Assembly: GCA_029269725.1 (NCBI GenBank)
Contig: JARJHS010000003.1
Location: forward strand, 62,001 to 126,000
Reading direction: 5' to 3'
Source of the DNA: Pollutibacter soli
GTDB lineage: Bacteria; Bacteroidota; Bacteroidia; Chitinophagales; Chitinophagaceae
DNA: 64,000 bases
Shown: one piece after another, positions 35,118 through 44,880 of the stretch
How positions within the stretch are numbered: the first letter of the stretch is position 1
How the letters are laid out: every line of letters begins with the position of its first letter
The notes under the pieces: model-generated
Told to the model about the DNA's origin: nothing
The model's input: only the letters and a program-made list of their open reading frames with translations
Databases searched by the model: none
Program-made: the position numbers and the translations under genes

Positions 35118-35699
35118 TTATAACGGTATCCGCACACCCGCATGAATGAAAACTGATCTTGATTTTCCCACATCAATCTGTGATATGTCTTTCTGAACAT
35201 TGGTTAGTGACCATTCATAAGATGCTTCAACAAAAATGATGGAAATATCCAATCCAGCACCTGCAAATAAACCGAATTGCGCGTTGTTAATTTCTTCATT
35301 TGTTGGAAAGCCGCCTTTTGAAGTCACGATAAAAGCAGAAGGACCACCATAAAAACGTAACCCGACAGCGGATTTCTCATGACCAATTACGTTGAATCCA
35401 ATGGCCACTGGTATTCTCAACCCGCTGATATCATATGTTACATCCGGTATTGTAGTTCCGAGGTCTACAGCTTCGGTGCTTTTCTTCACATAAAATAAGC
35501 CTGGCTCTACATACCATTTTTTACCAAAGGCAACTGTTCCTCCAATCTGCCATCCAACTTTGGATTTGTAGTCACCTGTCTGGGGATCTTTACTATAGTC
35601 CGATAAATTAATACCGACCGCAGGTTTGATAGTTACCTGAGCCTGGGTCGCGAACGTTCCGAAAACAATAAAAGCAATTAACGTCAATAGATATTTCAT
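35118..35699 (-). CDS. Outer-membrane beta-barrel (porin-like) protein
   Basis: ATG 35699 starts MKYLLTLIAFIVFGTFATQAQ, a clear signal peptide; the frame upstream lacks one and overlaps the HAD gene. The 193-residue product is the small OMP beta-barrel family: VTIKPAVGINLSDYS, GWQIGGTVAFGKKWYVEPGL, LRIPVAIGFNVIG, FGLFAGAGLDISIIFVEASY and a final GVRIPL strand. Probably an eight-strand surface protein; specific role unknown. Confidence 0.83.
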   Translation of the reverse strand: MKYLLTLIAFIVFGTFATQAQVTIKPAVGINLSDYSKDPQTGDYKSKVGWQIGGTVAFGKKWYVEPGLFYVKKSTEAVDLGTTIPDVTYDISGLRIPVAIGFNVIGHEKSAVGLRFYGGPSAFIVTSKGGFPTNEEINNAQFGLFAGAGLDISIIFVEASYEWSLTNVQKDISQIDVGKSRSVFIHAGVRIPL

Positions 35700-35835
35700 A
35701 ACTGAAGCTTTATGTTTAATATTCAATAATTTTTTTGCTACTGGTTCTTTTGCAGGCCGGTCACGGTCTGGATATTTTGACAACGGTTTCAGATTACCAG
35801 ACGAGAGGATTTCAAAGTTAAGTGATTCGTTTTTG

Positions 35836-36531
35836 TTATACATGTGAAGTTTTATGATCAAGTAATGCTACGAGTTCCTGGAGCTGATGAATGGTAAAAT
35901 CCGGTTCACGAAACGGAACTAAATATGTCTCTTTTTGAATTTGCAGATAGGCTGTTTGCATTCCTGCTGTTGATGCGCCTCTGATATCCCATAAATGTGA
36001 CGATAAGAACAACACAGCTTCAGGTACAACACCAAACTGTGCAGCGGCCCAATGATAAACTTCTGTTTCCGGCTTATACATGCCGTATGTTTCTGCACTT
36101 AGTATTTTTTCGAAATATGAGATAAGACCAGTACGCTTCATTCTAACATTAATAATGTTCTGCGAGGCATTAGTCAGCGTTCCGATTCTGAAACCAAGGT
36201 CTGCCAATTCGGAAAGACCTTGCTGAACATCCTCTTTTAATGGAAGGTGTTTCAGGAGTTCGAGCGCTCCCACCAATTCAATTTCATTAATATTTTTCTC
36301 AAAATAGGCGGCAGTATTTGCCAGGGTGTCGCAAAAAATCTTTTCGAAAGTACCAGGTTGTGCGTCTGCAGTGTGCTCCTTGAAATATTGCGTGAATTCA
36401 TCAAACCATGTTGCATAGCCGTTCCGGCTCCCCAGGATGTGATTTATCCTTTTCCGGAGATCTGACATATCGAGTATGGTGTCATAAACGTCGCAGATAA
36501 TCAATTCGGGTCGGGTGAGCGTTTCGGTCAT
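35836..36531 (-). CDS. HAD-superfamily hydrolase (haloacid dehalogenase type II-like)
   Basis: The 231-residue protein carries HAD motif I as ICDVYDTILD (nucleophile D14; the usual G is D17), motif II TLTNASQN, motif III K in YGMYKPETEVYHWAA and motif IV LFLSSHLWDIRGASTAGM. The cap and the S-S-x-x-W-D arrangement match the L-2-haloacid dehalogenase/related phosphatase group. The substrate is unknown; many such proteins act as small-molecule phosphatases. Confidence 0.88.
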   Translation of the reverse strand: MTETLTRPELIICDVYDTILDMSDLRKRINHILGSRNGYATWFDEFTQYFKEHTADAQPGTFEKIFCDTLANTAAYFEKNINEIELVGALELLKHLPLKEDVQQGLSELADLGFRIGTLTNASQNIINVRMKRTGLISYFEKILSAETYGMYKPETEVYHWAAAQFGVVPEAVLFLSSHLWDIRGASTAGMQTAYLQIQKETYLVPFREPDFTIHQLQELVALLDHKTSHV

Positions 36532-36730
36532 TGCGGGTTGTTATTTATACAATTGTTAAAGGTCTTCACATAGCAACCGGAACAGTTTCAAATTCGTAGA
36601 TCAGATTAATCAAACATTGAACACTGTAAATAACCCGTATCAATTCCCATGCCCGGCAAAAGAATTGCATGGGCTTTGTAAACAATACATTCAAAGGAAC
36701 GTTTGTAATTTTTTAAAAAAATGACTTCTT

Positions 36731-37471
36731 ATGAAATCAATTATGATTATGTGCGCAATGGTGGTGACCGTGAGCGCAACGGCTCAGCAGACGACAACGG
36801 GTAGTACTACAACCCAGACAAAGACTTACTCAAAAAATTTCTTCAGCACCATTGGCTTTGGTGTTGGATGGCAGGATTTCAGCGGGTTGAATGACAGGGT
36901 CAAAGAATTTCCGGAGTATGAACAATTAAATGATGTAACAGCCCTTTTACATCTCGGATGGTTGAAAGAGAAAAACAGGTTGATTTCCAACACGCAGGTG
37001 ACATTGGGAAGCACACTGAGTGGTAATCGCGATCAAAAAAGCAGTGATGTCCGCTTTATTGGTCTCGGTGCAGATGTTGGATATGATCTGCTTGCTTCCG
37101 ACAGGATGATGCTTTATCCACTTGTTGGTATCGGATACGAATGGTATCATGCAAAATTCAACAGGGATGTTTCTTCAGTAGATTTTGATGATGTACTGGG
37201 TTCACCGGTATTGCAGAACACAATAAAAGCTGCCTTGTTCAAGAATGATTTCTTCACTTGGAGAGCTGGCCTGGGGTTCAATATACTCAATCCCAAAAGT
37301 AATAATTACGGAATCGGCATACAGGCAGCCTACACCGGTAGCTTCCAGGATCGTAGCTGGAAAAGCAGTGATAATCTTAACCTCAACAATTCTCCGAAAG
37401 ACAGACTGGGAAGAATACAGGTTTCGCTTATCCTGAGCGGAAAAATGGGAGCAGGAATGGGAATGCATTAA
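36731..37471 (+). CDS. Predicted secreted/outer-membrane beta-barrel protein
   Basis: The 246-residue protein has a signal peptide (MKSIMIMCAMVVTVSATA/Q), a short T-rich linker (TTTGSTTTQTKT) and strands such as TIGFGVGWQDFSGL, DVTALLHLGWLKEKN, GYDLLASDRMMLYPLVGIGYEWY and GIGIQAAYTGSFQ, ending in IQVSLILSGKMG. It resembles a barrel, although no exact family is known to me. The stop codon lies inside a heptamer array. Confidence 0.68.
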   Translation: MKSIMIMCAMVVTVSATAQQTTTGSTTTQTKTYSKNFFSTIGFGVGWQDFSGLNDRVKEFPEYEQLNDVTALLHLGWLKEKNRLISNTQVTLGSTLSGNRDQKSSDVRFIGLGADVGYDLLASDRMMLYPLVGIGYEWYHAKFNRDVSSVDFDDVLGSPVLQNTIKAALFKNDFFTWRAGLGFNILNPKSNNYGIGIQAAYTGSFQDRSWKSSDNLNLNNSPKDRLGRIQVSLILSGKMGAGMGMH

Positions 37472-37724
37472 ACGTTGTACGTTAAACGTTAGACGTAAAA
37501 CGTAACAACCTGTGGATGCAATACTTCTCATCGAAATCATCAAAGCATCATTGTGAATTCAAATAGGGCAGAATATACGTTGAACGTTAAATGCAATATG
37601 TGAAACGTTCAACGCATATTCTTTGGCTGTTGAAACTCATCAAAGAATTTTTTATGATAGCTGAAGAAGGTTTGCTATGCAGGAGCATATGTTCTTCGTT
37701 TAACGTTCTACGTAATACCTATAA
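37468..37724. repeat. Three heptamer arrays separated by two spacers
   Basis: Array A (37468-37509): TTAAACG, TTGTACG, TTAAACG, TTAGACG, TAAAACG, TAACAAC, containing the stop of the upstream gene. Array B (37576-37617): TACGTTG, AACGTTA, AATGCAA, TATGTGA, AACGTTC, AACGCAT. Array C (37697-37724): CGTTTAA, CGTTCTA, CGTAATA, CCTATAA, covering the stop of the SMP-30 gene at 37719. Between B and C the spacer contains GGCTGTTGAAA, also present inverted near 11604. The whole 247-bp gap between two convergent genes is made of this element. Confidence 0.7.
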
Positions 37725-38639
37725 TGCTCCTTTAACATTCATCTGTATTGAATAAACTGATTCACTCGCTGTAATGAAGAGAAGCTTTCTGTCCGCGCCG
37801 CCGAAACAGAGATTTCCCACCCAACCGGAAGGAACAGGTATATAACCAATTTTTACACCTTCGGGATTAACAATGGTAACGCCCCGGCCGGAAAGGTATA
37901 GGTTCCCTTTCTCATCAAGCCGTATGCCATCTGAACCCTGTGAAACAAACAGCTGTTTGTTTGTGATTTTTCCTTTGCCCAATATTTCATACCGATAGGT
38001 CTTATTAGCCCTTATATCTGCTACAAAAAGATATTTGCCATCCGGTGATCCTGTGATCCCGTTCGGTTGCTGTAACGTACTGTCCACAATTATCGGTGTT
38101 GATTTACCCGCAGGCAAATAGAAAACACTCTGTTTAGACTGCTCAGGTTTCTTTCTTTCCCAGTAATCCCGCTGGTAATATGGATCAGTAAAATAGATTC
38201 CACCGGATTTATCAATCCAAAGATCATTGGGACCGTTCAGTTTTGTACCCAGATAATTGTCCATTAATACATTCACTTTTTTTGAAGGATCGATTGACCA
38301 GAGCTCATTCTTTTCGTCGGCACAGGCGACAATATTCCCCTTTTTGTCAAAAGCAAGCCCGTTTGAGCGACCAGCTTTGTCCATAAAAACGGTCAGATCC
38401 CCCTTGAGATCATATTTCCAGATCTTATCATTGGGCTGATCAGTAAAGAAAATATTACCGGCTTTATCGGCTGCCGGTCCTTCGGTAAATTTGAACTGGG
38501 ATGAAATCTTCCGGAGTGTTGCGTCCTTTCCAATAAGGTTAAGCGAGTCACTAATTCCCGGATTTCCATCCTGGGCAGAAAGAAACCCAATGAAGGTGGA
38601 GGCAAAAACAAGGGAAAGAAAAAATTTTGAAGCTGGCAT
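37719..38639 (-). CDS. SMP-30/gluconolactonase-like protein
   Basis: The 306-residue protein has a signal peptide (about 1-22) and a six-bladed propeller of the SMP-30/gluconolactonase/LRE family: FKFTEGPAADKAGNIFFTDQ, RSNGLAFDKKGNIVACADE, LNGPNDLWIDKSGGIYFTDPYYQ, QPNGITGSPDGKYLFVAD and DGIRLDEKGNLYLSG with the usual metal-ligand E/N/D positions. Probably a periplasmic Ca- or Zn-dependent lactonase acting on sugar lactones. Confidence 0.92.
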   Translation of the reverse strand: MPASKFFLSLVFASTFIGFLSAQDGNPGISDSLNLIGKDATLRKISSQFKFTEGPAADKAGNIFFTDQPNDKIWKYDLKGDLTVFMDKAGRSNGLAFDKKGNIVACADEKNELWSIDPSKKVNVLMDNYLGTKLNGPNDLWIDKSGGIYFTDPYYQRDYWERKKPEQSKQSVFYLPAGKSTPIIVDSTLQQPNGITGSPDGKYLFVADIRANKTYRYEILGKGKITNKQLFVSQGSDGIRLDEKGNLYLSGRGVTIVNPEGVKIGYIPVPSGWVGNLCFGGADRKLLFITASESVYSIQMNVKGAL

Positions 38640-38753
38640 GAGAAATAATTCTACGTTTAGTTAAAAATTAAGTTTCTATTTTAGAGATATTATAAAATTT
38701 CATATGTTCGGTTGCGCATTTTTTTAAGGCTCATTGATTACCAATTCATCTCT

Positions 38754-39347
38754 ATGCTGACAAAAGATAAGAAGGATATTTCTCCTTTACTTGCGACTTT
38801 AAATCAACTCCACCCTCTGTCAAATGAAATTACCAACTTTCTAACCGACAAAATCAGTTCTCGGAATTTTAGAAAAGGTGCCATGTTATTGAAAGAAGGG
38901 AATGTGTGTGAATCCATCTACTTTATAAAACGGGGTGCCATTCGTGGTTTTATAAAAGATGGAAGCAGAGATATTACGACATGGATTTCTGCAGAAAATG
39001 AAATTGTTACTTCGATAGCGGGACTGAATCAACGCGCTCCCTCAGCAGAAAACATCCAGACCGTTGAGTTCTGTGAAACACTAATGCTGTCCTATAGCCA
39101 TTTACAGGAGCTTTATCAGAATTATATTGAGTTTAATATCAATGGCCGCAAATTGCTGGAAATGTATTACCAGGACGCGGAGAACAGAGCTTATGTCAGT
39201 CGTATTACGGGAACCGAACAGAAATATCGTTATTTTCTGAAACGGTATCCACATCTCGTTAACCGGATCCCGATAAAATACATTGCTTCATTCCTTGGCG
39301 TTACATTGGAAACACTTAGTCGAACCCGTAAAAAATTCGCAGAATAG
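38754..39347 (+). CDS. Crp/Fnr-family transcriptional regulator
   Basis: ATG 38754 (MLTKDKKDISP) is preferred over a TTG at 38712. The 197-residue protein has an N-terminal cNMP-binding-like barrel (FRKGAMLLKEGNVCESIYFIKRGAIRGFI, about 35-125), a long dimerisation helix (YQDAENRAYVSRITGTEQKY) and a winged HTH (IPIKYIASFLGVTLETLSRTRKKF). The phosphate-binding R of true cAMP receptors is not obvious, so the ligand is unknown. It is a typical single Bacteroidota Crp-like regulator. Confidence 0.9.
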   Translation: MLTKDKKDISPLLATLNQLHPLSNEITNFLTDKISSRNFRKGAMLLKEGNVCESIYFIKRGAIRGFIKDGSRDITTWISAENEIVTSIAGLNQRAPSAENIQTVEFCETLMLSYSHLQELYQNYIEFNINGRKLLEMYYQDAENRAYVSRITGTEQKYRYFLKRYPHLVNRIPIKYIASFLGVTLETLSRTRKKFAE

Positions 39348-39529
39348 GATTATCTAAGTTTCACTGACAATTCTATGACTAAAATAATGTTGATATTAGT
39401 CAAAGTCGTTTCCGGCTGGTCTGGTTTTTATACTATTACACATTATCTTGATATACACCCGAAAACAGCCTCTTAACATATTCTGAGTAGTAGCCGTGCT
39501 GCACGATCAGCTGCTTCGGCGACTGATGT

Positions 39530-39567
39530 AATGGCCATTCGCCCGTTGCGAATGGCCATTTTTTTCC
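39530..39567 (+). terminator. Strong intrinsic terminator
   Basis: AATGGCCATTCG-CCCGTTG-CGAATGGCCATT is a 12-bp perfect stem followed by seven T. It lies 180 bp after the Crp stop and 75 bp before the NTF2-like gene, so it ends either a long Crp 3' UTR or a separate small RNA. Confidence 0.85.
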
Positions 39568-39643
39568 GCTTATCAGCTTTCTTTTTCGTTTTTTTCAGGA
39601 AAAGATTAGGTTTAATCTGTTTCAATAACCCCAAACGCTGTTT

Positions 39644-40159
39644 ATGAAAAAGAACAAACCATTGATTTCGGTTATCGCTATTCTTTTTATTTTTTCCTGC
39701 AAAAATGAAGTTGATTTGAAATCTGTCGAAGAGGAAGTTATGCAGGTGGAAAAAAATTTCAGTGCGATGTCGGCCAACGAAGGTTATAAAAAAGCATTTG
39801 CCTCTTTTGGTGCTGATGATATGGTTGTGTTAAGCCGGGGAGGTGAACCTCATATCGGGAAGGATGATTATCTCACGCCAGATAATAAGGCGCAATTGGA
39901 TTTTGTGCTGACATGGACTCCTCTCCACGCATCTGCTGCAAAATCCGGCGACATGGTATCTGTTTTTGGTGAATGGCTGATCAAAACAAAACTTGAATCC
40001 GGGAAGGATACGAGTATGTTCGGAAATTACCTGACTGTCTGGAGAAAGAATAAATCAGGCGAATGGAAATTCATTATGGATGGTGGCACCGTTACTCCCG
40101 GGCCAACCGATCCTGCACTTGTAGAAAAATTAAAAATGCTTGCTGAAAAAAACAGGTAA
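39644..40159 (+). CDS. NTF2/SnoaL-like (DUF4440-type) lipoprotein
   Basis: The 171-residue protein has a signal and lipobox (ILFIFS-C19), then an alpha+beta NTF2-like fold: EEEVMQVEKNFSAMSANEGYKKAFASFGADDMVVL, WTPLHASAAKSGDMVSVFGEW and YLTVWRKNKSGEWKFIMDGGT. Proteins of this kind are frequent secreted lipoproteins without known activity. It is followed 33 bp later by the DUF6265-like gene. Confidence 0.83.
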   Translation: MKKNKPLISVIAILFIFSCKNEVDLKSVEEEVMQVEKNFSAMSANEGYKKAFASFGADDMVVLSRGGEPHIGKDDYLTPDNKAQLDFVLTWTPLHASAAKSGDMVSVFGEWLIKTKLESGKDTSMFGNYLTVWRKNKSGEWKFIMDGGTVTPGPTDPALVEKLKMLAEKNR

Positions 40160-40192
40160 GTACACTGTACTCTCAAGAATTAAACACATTAC

Positions 40193-40717
40193 ATGAAACT
40201 TTTTAGAATGCTGCTTTGCATTTGCGTGCTATTAATTGGCAACAATATTTTTTCCCAGGAAAAAAAATTCCTGAACACTGTTTCTTTCGATAGTATAAAG
40301 GGATCACCAAAAGCAACACTCGCGTCATTAAAATGGTTGCCGGGATTCTGGCAGGGTGAAGCATTCGGTGGAATAACGGAAGAAGTATGGACGCCGGCTT
40401 CCGGAGGATCAATGATGTGTGCGTTTAAACTTATTTCAAAAGGCGTAGTGGAGTTTTACGAGATAGTGACGATTGCAGAAGAAAAAGAAAGTCTTGTTTT
40501 GAAGCTGAAACATTTTCATGGAAATCTGAAAGGCTGGGAAGAGAAAGACCAGGTACTCGAATTCAAGCTCGTAAAGATTGAAGGCAATAAAGTTTTTTTT
40601 GATGATCTTACCTATGAGAAAGTCAGTGATAACGAGATGAATGCTTTTGTAGTAGTTGATTTTGGCAATGGTAAAAAGGAGGAAGTGAAGTTTAATTTTA
40701 GACGAGGCAGGTTGTGA
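40193..40717 (+). CDS. DUF6265-like secreted protein
   Basis: 174 residues with a signal peptide (about 1-20, FS/QE). The mature part begins with TLASLKWLPGFWQGEAFGGITEEVWTPASGGSMMC, the L-x-W-L-x-G-x-W opening of the DUF6265 (lipocalin-like) group, and continues with beta strands ENLVLKLKHFHG-like. Function unknown. Its stop is next to a heptamer array. Confidence 0.82.
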   Translation: MKLFRMLLCICVLLIGNNIFSQEKKFLNTVSFDSIKGSPKATLASLKWLPGFWQGEAFGGITEEVWTPASGGSMMCAFKLISKGVVEFYEIVTIAEEKESLVLKLKHFHGNLKGWEEKDQVLEFKLVKIEGNKVFFDDLTYEKVSDNEMNAFVVVDFGNGKKEEVKFNFRRGRL

Positions 40718-40843
40718 CGTTAAACGTTGAACGTAAGTCCCTGCGGTTGGTAATTGTCTCGAAATAGGGTTAAGCTGATCTAAAATATGATTGATTCCAC
40801 AGGTTGTGCGTTCTACGTTATACGTTCAACGTTATACTTCATA
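40718..40843. repeat. Paired heptamer arrays around a 70-bp spacer
   Basis: First array (40718-40738): CGTTAAA, CGTTGAA, CGTAAGT. Second (40809-40843): CGTTCTA, CGTTATA, CGTTCAA, CGTTATA, CTTCATA, ending beside the TonB-receptor stop at 40845. Both arrays are preceded by CAGGTTGTG. The spacer contains GAAATAGGG; AAATAGGG also occurs in the spacer at 37561-37568. Confidence 0.7.
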
Positions 40844-40844
40844 C

Positions 40845-43400
40845 CTAATCATCATTATTGTCCCTGCTCCTGTTTTCTCTATTGAACATCTGGAAATCTC
40901 TCTTTCCAAAACGATAAGTAAATGTCAGGCGGAAAGAACGCACGCGCCAGCGGCGGTATGAATCCTGGTAAAAATATTCTGTATCATAAATCTGTCCCCA
41001 GCGATTGGTATTGAATACATCATTTATTGAGAGCGTAATCGCACCTGCCTTTTTCTTCATGAACTCTTTGCGAATAGCGAAATCAACAACAAAATTTGCT
41101 TTGTTCTTTCCTTGCGGAATGACTTCTGCCGACTCATATTCACCGTTCAGCTGAAAATTGAAATCAGTCCAGAAAGCACTTTTACTTTTTGTGGTATAAT
41201 TGGCGATCAGTTTGGCCTCCCAGTTAAATCCCTGGTTATCCAGGTTGGTTTCATTGATTCGCGCTTTCACATAACGATATTGAAGATTGATATTGGGAAT
41301 CAATTCAAGACCGCCAAACTTGTGCTGATAAGTCAGCTCTGCTCCCATCCTGTTTGTGTATTGCGCATTTACAAACGTGGTGAGGATTGCATTGGGTTCG
41401 ATCGCAGCATTGTTCAACTGCTGGTATTGTTGTGGAGTAATGGTATCACTATAAGGGGTGATATCTTTTGCGTTGTTATGGAAATACAATACAGCAAGTA
41501 CACTTCCTTTAGAATACTGTTTCCCATAATTGAACTCAAACGCGTTTACATATTCCGGTCGCAATGCTGGATTACCAACAGTGATATTCATCGGGTCGTT
41601 GATATTGAAGTAGGGATTCATCTGCCAGAAATTTGGCCGACGAATACGACGGCTGAAATTAGCCTGCAGTTCATCGCCACTTTCAAATTTCTTTGTCAGA
41701 AATAAACTTGGAAACAATCCACCAAACAGGTCATCAAATCCTGACGGTATCGTGTACCCGAATGTACGCGCACTGTCAACCAATACTCCATCAAACTTTG
41801 AATACTCTGCTCGCAGACCCAACTGGTACCTGATTCCCCACAATACATTTGTATATGTTCCATAAGCCCCGTATACCTGTTCCCGGTATTTAACATTTGT
41901 ACTCAACGGCAGTTTCTGTTCACCTCCATTCGCTAATGAATACGCGTCAAGGACATTCCTGTTGTCATTAATAAATGCCCGGACACCAAGTTCAAGCTTT
42001 GCAGAATCAGTCAATGGGTTAACATAGTCAGACTGAATCGTCAACTGATAATTATTGTTGTTCCCGTTGTTCCTCACAAAATTGGGATCTTTTGCCACAG
42101 TTCCATCAGGCAGGTAATAGTAATTTGAGATCATCGAATAATTATTACCCTTGCCTGCGTTAAAGGTCGCATCAGCAGTAAGCTCATGACCGGTTTTTGG
42201 AAATTCAAATTTGTAATTCAGCTGTGTGTTACTTCGCTTGAAACTGTTGTTCGAATTTGTTGCCCGCAAACCGACCTGGTACAAATCCTGGTTAATGTCG
42301 AGAAACTCCTGGTCCTGGTTCTCACTGTTTTTAAAACGACCATCTACAAAATTCTGAGAGACTGTTATCGTGCTCCTGTTGTTGATAAAATAATCGGCGC
42401 CAAAGCGAACAGAAATAAATCTGCGGGAAATATCTGTAATTGTTTCCTGGTTAAAATAATCGGTTACCTTTCCGTTTTCCTTATTCTGTCTTTCCGCAGT
42501 GCTCCTGGCCCGGCCCCCATTCTGGTTGTAATTTCCACTGGCAAAAAAGTTCCATTTCCCCTGGCGCATGTTTAAACTCAGGTTCCCTGTCAGGACTTGC
42601 GGGTATCCTGCACCGATAGTAGCAACGCCGTTCAGGCCAGCCCTCCTGCTCTTCTTGAGTACCACATTAATAATACCTCCCGCTGTACTCGCGTCGAATT
42701 TCGCAGAAGGGTTGGTGATCAACTCAACTCGTTCAATATCATCTGCAGGAATTTGCTGCAGGGTTAAAATGGTTGGTCTTCCATCAACAAAGATCTGCGG
42801 AGATGAATTTCTCAATTGAACTTCACCATTTACGTCAACAGTAACGGAAGGAATATTCCGCATCACATCAATAGCAGTTCCGCCTGTTGATGTAATACTC
42901 TTATCCACAGTAAAAACTTTTCGGTCGATGCTCATTTCCAGGACAGGCTTGGTCGCAACAATTTTTATTTCCTGGAGCGAAGCCACTTCCTTGTCCATCC
43001 TGATATTTCCCATATCCAGGCTCTGACCACTACTACCAGTTCCATGTTTCTTATGGACAAATTCCATTTTCGTCATAAATCCTATAGACGAAAATCTTAC
43101 GGCGAATGAATCAGGAATGGGTAATTCCCGAAAACTATATTCACCGTTGGGCTGGGTAAGCATCCCTGCGATCAGGCTATCATATCCCGCATCTTCTGCT
43201 GCGTTGACCTTTCTAAGAAAAACTTCTACAGTCACAGAAGGAATGCCCTTGTTGGATTCATTATCCACTACTTTACCAAATAATCTTGCTGAGCGTGAAG
43301 CACGCGGAGATGCATCAGAAGGAATATCCACTGGTTCAACCTGTGCCTGTGTAACAGAGTACAGAATTGCAAATAAAATAATACACAGAATCTTCTTCAT
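40845..43400 (-). CDS. TonB-dependent receptor, outer-membrane barrel family
   Basis: The 851-residue protein has a signal peptide (about 1-19), an N-terminal carboxypeptidase-regulatory-like domain (about 37-120; RLFGKVVDNESNKGIPSVTV, PNGEYSFRELPIPDSFAVRF), a plug (about 150-245; GTAIDVMRNIPSVTVDVNGEVQLRNSSPQIFVDGRPTI-type region, NPSAKFDASTAGGIINVVLK) and a large barrel. It ends in aromatic strands typical of the outer-membrane beta-barrel-3 family (FRLTFTYRFGKRDF then a charged tail). There is no SusD partner, so substrate (peptide, siderophore, glycan) cannot be told. Length is normal. Confidence 0.93.
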   Translation of the reverse strand: MKKILCIILFAILYSVTQAQVEPVDIPSDASPRASRSARLFGKVVDNESNKGIPSVTVEVFLRKVNAAEDAGYDSLIAGMLTQPNGEYSFRELPIPDSFAVRFSSIGFMTKMEFVHKKHGTGSSGQSLDMGNIRMDKEVASLQEIKIVATKPVLEMSIDRKVFTVDKSITSTGGTAIDVMRNIPSVTVDVNGEVQLRNSSPQIFVDGRPTILTLQQIPADDIERVELITNPSAKFDASTAGGIINVVLKKSRRAGLNGVATIGAGYPQVLTGNLSLNMRQGKWNFFASGNYNQNGGRARSTAERQNKENGKVTDYFNQETITDISRRFISVRFGADYFINNRSTITVSQNFVDGRFKNSENQDQEFLDINQDLYQVGLRATNSNNSFKRSNTQLNYKFEFPKTGHELTADATFNAGKGNNYSMISNYYYLPDGTVAKDPNFVRNNGNNNNYQLTIQSDYVNPLTDSAKLELGVRAFINDNRNVLDAYSLANGGEQKLPLSTNVKYREQVYGAYGTYTNVLWGIRYQLGLRAEYSKFDGVLVDSARTFGYTIPSGFDDLFGGLFPSLFLTKKFESGDELQANFSRRIRRPNFWQMNPYFNINDPMNITVGNPALRPEYVNAFEFNYGKQYSKGSVLAVLYFHNNAKDITPYSDTITPQQYQQLNNAAIEPNAILTTFVNAQYTNRMGAELTYQHKFGGLELIPNINLQYRYVKARINETNLDNQGFNWEAKLIANYTTKSKSAFWTDFNFQLNGEYESAEVIPQGKNKANFVVDFAIRKEFMKKKAGAITLSINDVFNTNRWGQIYDTEYFYQDSYRRWRVRSFRLTFTYRFGKRDFQMFNRENRSRDNNDD

Positions 43401-43578
43401 CAGGTGGTTGGGTATTAATCTTTCGGGTTGTAAAATGCATTAGACGTTATCGCGGGAAATAACTTGCGAAGAAACGTCCTTAATAACTCCGAAACAACCA
43501 AAATCAGGCCCTGCGAAAATTATTATTTTTTAACTTTAACTTTTCGTTAGAATTCGTATTAGAAAATTGCCTGTTACT

Positions 43579-44640
43579 CTAATTCCGCTGGAGTATGGTG
43601 ATTATCTGTTTATCCTCGGTCCTGTTGCGATCAACAATTCCGAAAGAGCCTGATTTATAATTCCAGTTTGCCCAGGCTATATGGTGTTTATTGAAGATTG
43701 TTATCATATCATTATACCAATTCAGCTTCGACTCACGTGGCGCTTGTTGAATGATTCCAAATTCACCACAATACAAAGGAAGCCTCAGACTATCTGCCAG
43801 ATGCAATGGCTTACTCAACATCTTCTCCAGTGAATCGATATTGTAAATTCTTTGTTCCTGCGGAGATGTACCTCCGGGTGCAATCTGGCCAGGATAGGCA
43901 ACCGTACCATTGAATTCTTTCATGTAGGTCCAGGATGCTTTGTAATGCGAAAGCATGAAGGGTTCATAAAAGTGAAAACTGAGAATGATGTTTTTATCAC
44001 CAGGTGGAATGATCAGCTGATCAAATGTATTTACACTTTGCCAGCGGTTTGACCCGATCACCAGCACCCTGTATCTTTCCCAGTTCCTGATTGAATCGGT
44101 TACCCTTGCCAGTAAGCGATTCCATTCCTGCGGATCATCTGCCACAGGCTCATTCATAAATTCATAAGCAAGCATGTCATTCGGATACTTATTGACAGCG
44201 GATGCCAGATCTTTCCATAACAGTATAAATTTATCCTGCTCTCTGACATCTGTCCACAAAGGCTTAACGGCTGCATTGAAATAATGCGAGCGAAGAATAT
44301 GCAAATCCAGTACAACACGTAAATTCTCTTTCTTTGCCCAATGCAGACAGCTGTCGAGCAACGCAAATGCTGCCGATTCTCTTTTTCCGGTGCTGTCCCA
44401 CAATTGTTCTTCATCCACCGGAAGACGAATATGATCAAAGCCAGCCGCTTTGATTTGTTTTATATCAGTTGAAGTAAAAAACTGCTGCCTGTTTATCCCT
44501 CTTGCGGACGATTGCGAGAGCCAGTGAGCAATATTTGTCCCGCGATGAATTTTAAACCCTGTTGCAGACTTTTGAGATTTGTGTGACTTACACCCGAGGA
44601 AAAAAAACAATGCAAAAACGTAGAAAATGATTTGCCGCAT
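43579..44640 (-). CDS. Glycoside hydrolase family 5 lipoprotein
   Basis: The 353-residue protein has a lipobox (FFFLG-C17) and a TIM-barrel of the cellulase/GH5 type: RGTNIAHWLSQ, DIKQIKAAGFDHIRLPVDEEQLW, ENLRVVLDLHILRSHYF, LAYEFMNEPVADDP with acid/base E164, SFHFYEPFMLSHY, and YCGEFGIIQQAP with nucleophile E293. The expected R, H, N-E, H-x-Y and E of GH5 are all visible. It would cut beta-linked glycans at the cell surface; specificity is not evident. The TonB receptor gene follows in the same direction after 178 bp. Confidence 0.92.
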   Translation of the reverse strand: MRQIIFYVFALFFFLGCKSHKSQKSATGFKIHRGTNIAHWLSQSSARGINRQQFFTSTDIKQIKAAGFDHIRLPVDEEQLWDSTGKRESAAFALLDSCLHWAKKENLRVVLDLHILRSHYFNAAVKPLWTDVREQDKFILLWKDLASAVNKYPNDMLAYEFMNEPVADDPQEWNRLLARVTDSIRNWERYRVLVIGSNRWQSVNTFDQLIIPPGDKNIILSFHFYEPFMLSHYKASWTYMKEFNGTVAYPGQIAPGGTSPQEQRIYNIDSLEKMLSKPLHLADSLRLPLYCGEFGIIQQAPRESKLNWYNDMITIFNKHHIAWANWNYKSGSFGIVDRNRTEDKQIITILQRN

Positions 44641-44825
44641 ACAACTTGTTTTGGAAAGTTCAAATACTATTTCCGATTGATGCGGGGGAACATCATGTGC
44701 CGGATTTCATCTGATCCCGTTAGTTAACATCAAAATTATTACTCATATTTCAAATAATGGTTTTGCAAGTTAATCATCCATATTAATTCAGCAATTAAAA
44801 GAAGATTTGACTATGTTCATACCAA

Positions 44826-44858
44826 TAAAAAAAGCGACCGGACTAACATCCGGCCGCT
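44826..44858 (-). terminator. Terminator of the large secreted protein gene
   Basis: On the minus strand AGCGGCCGGA-TGTTAG-TCCGGTCGCT forms a 10-bp stem with one wobble, followed by seven T. Confidence 0.87.
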
Positions 44859-44880
44859 GTGTTGAATATAAAGGGAAGGC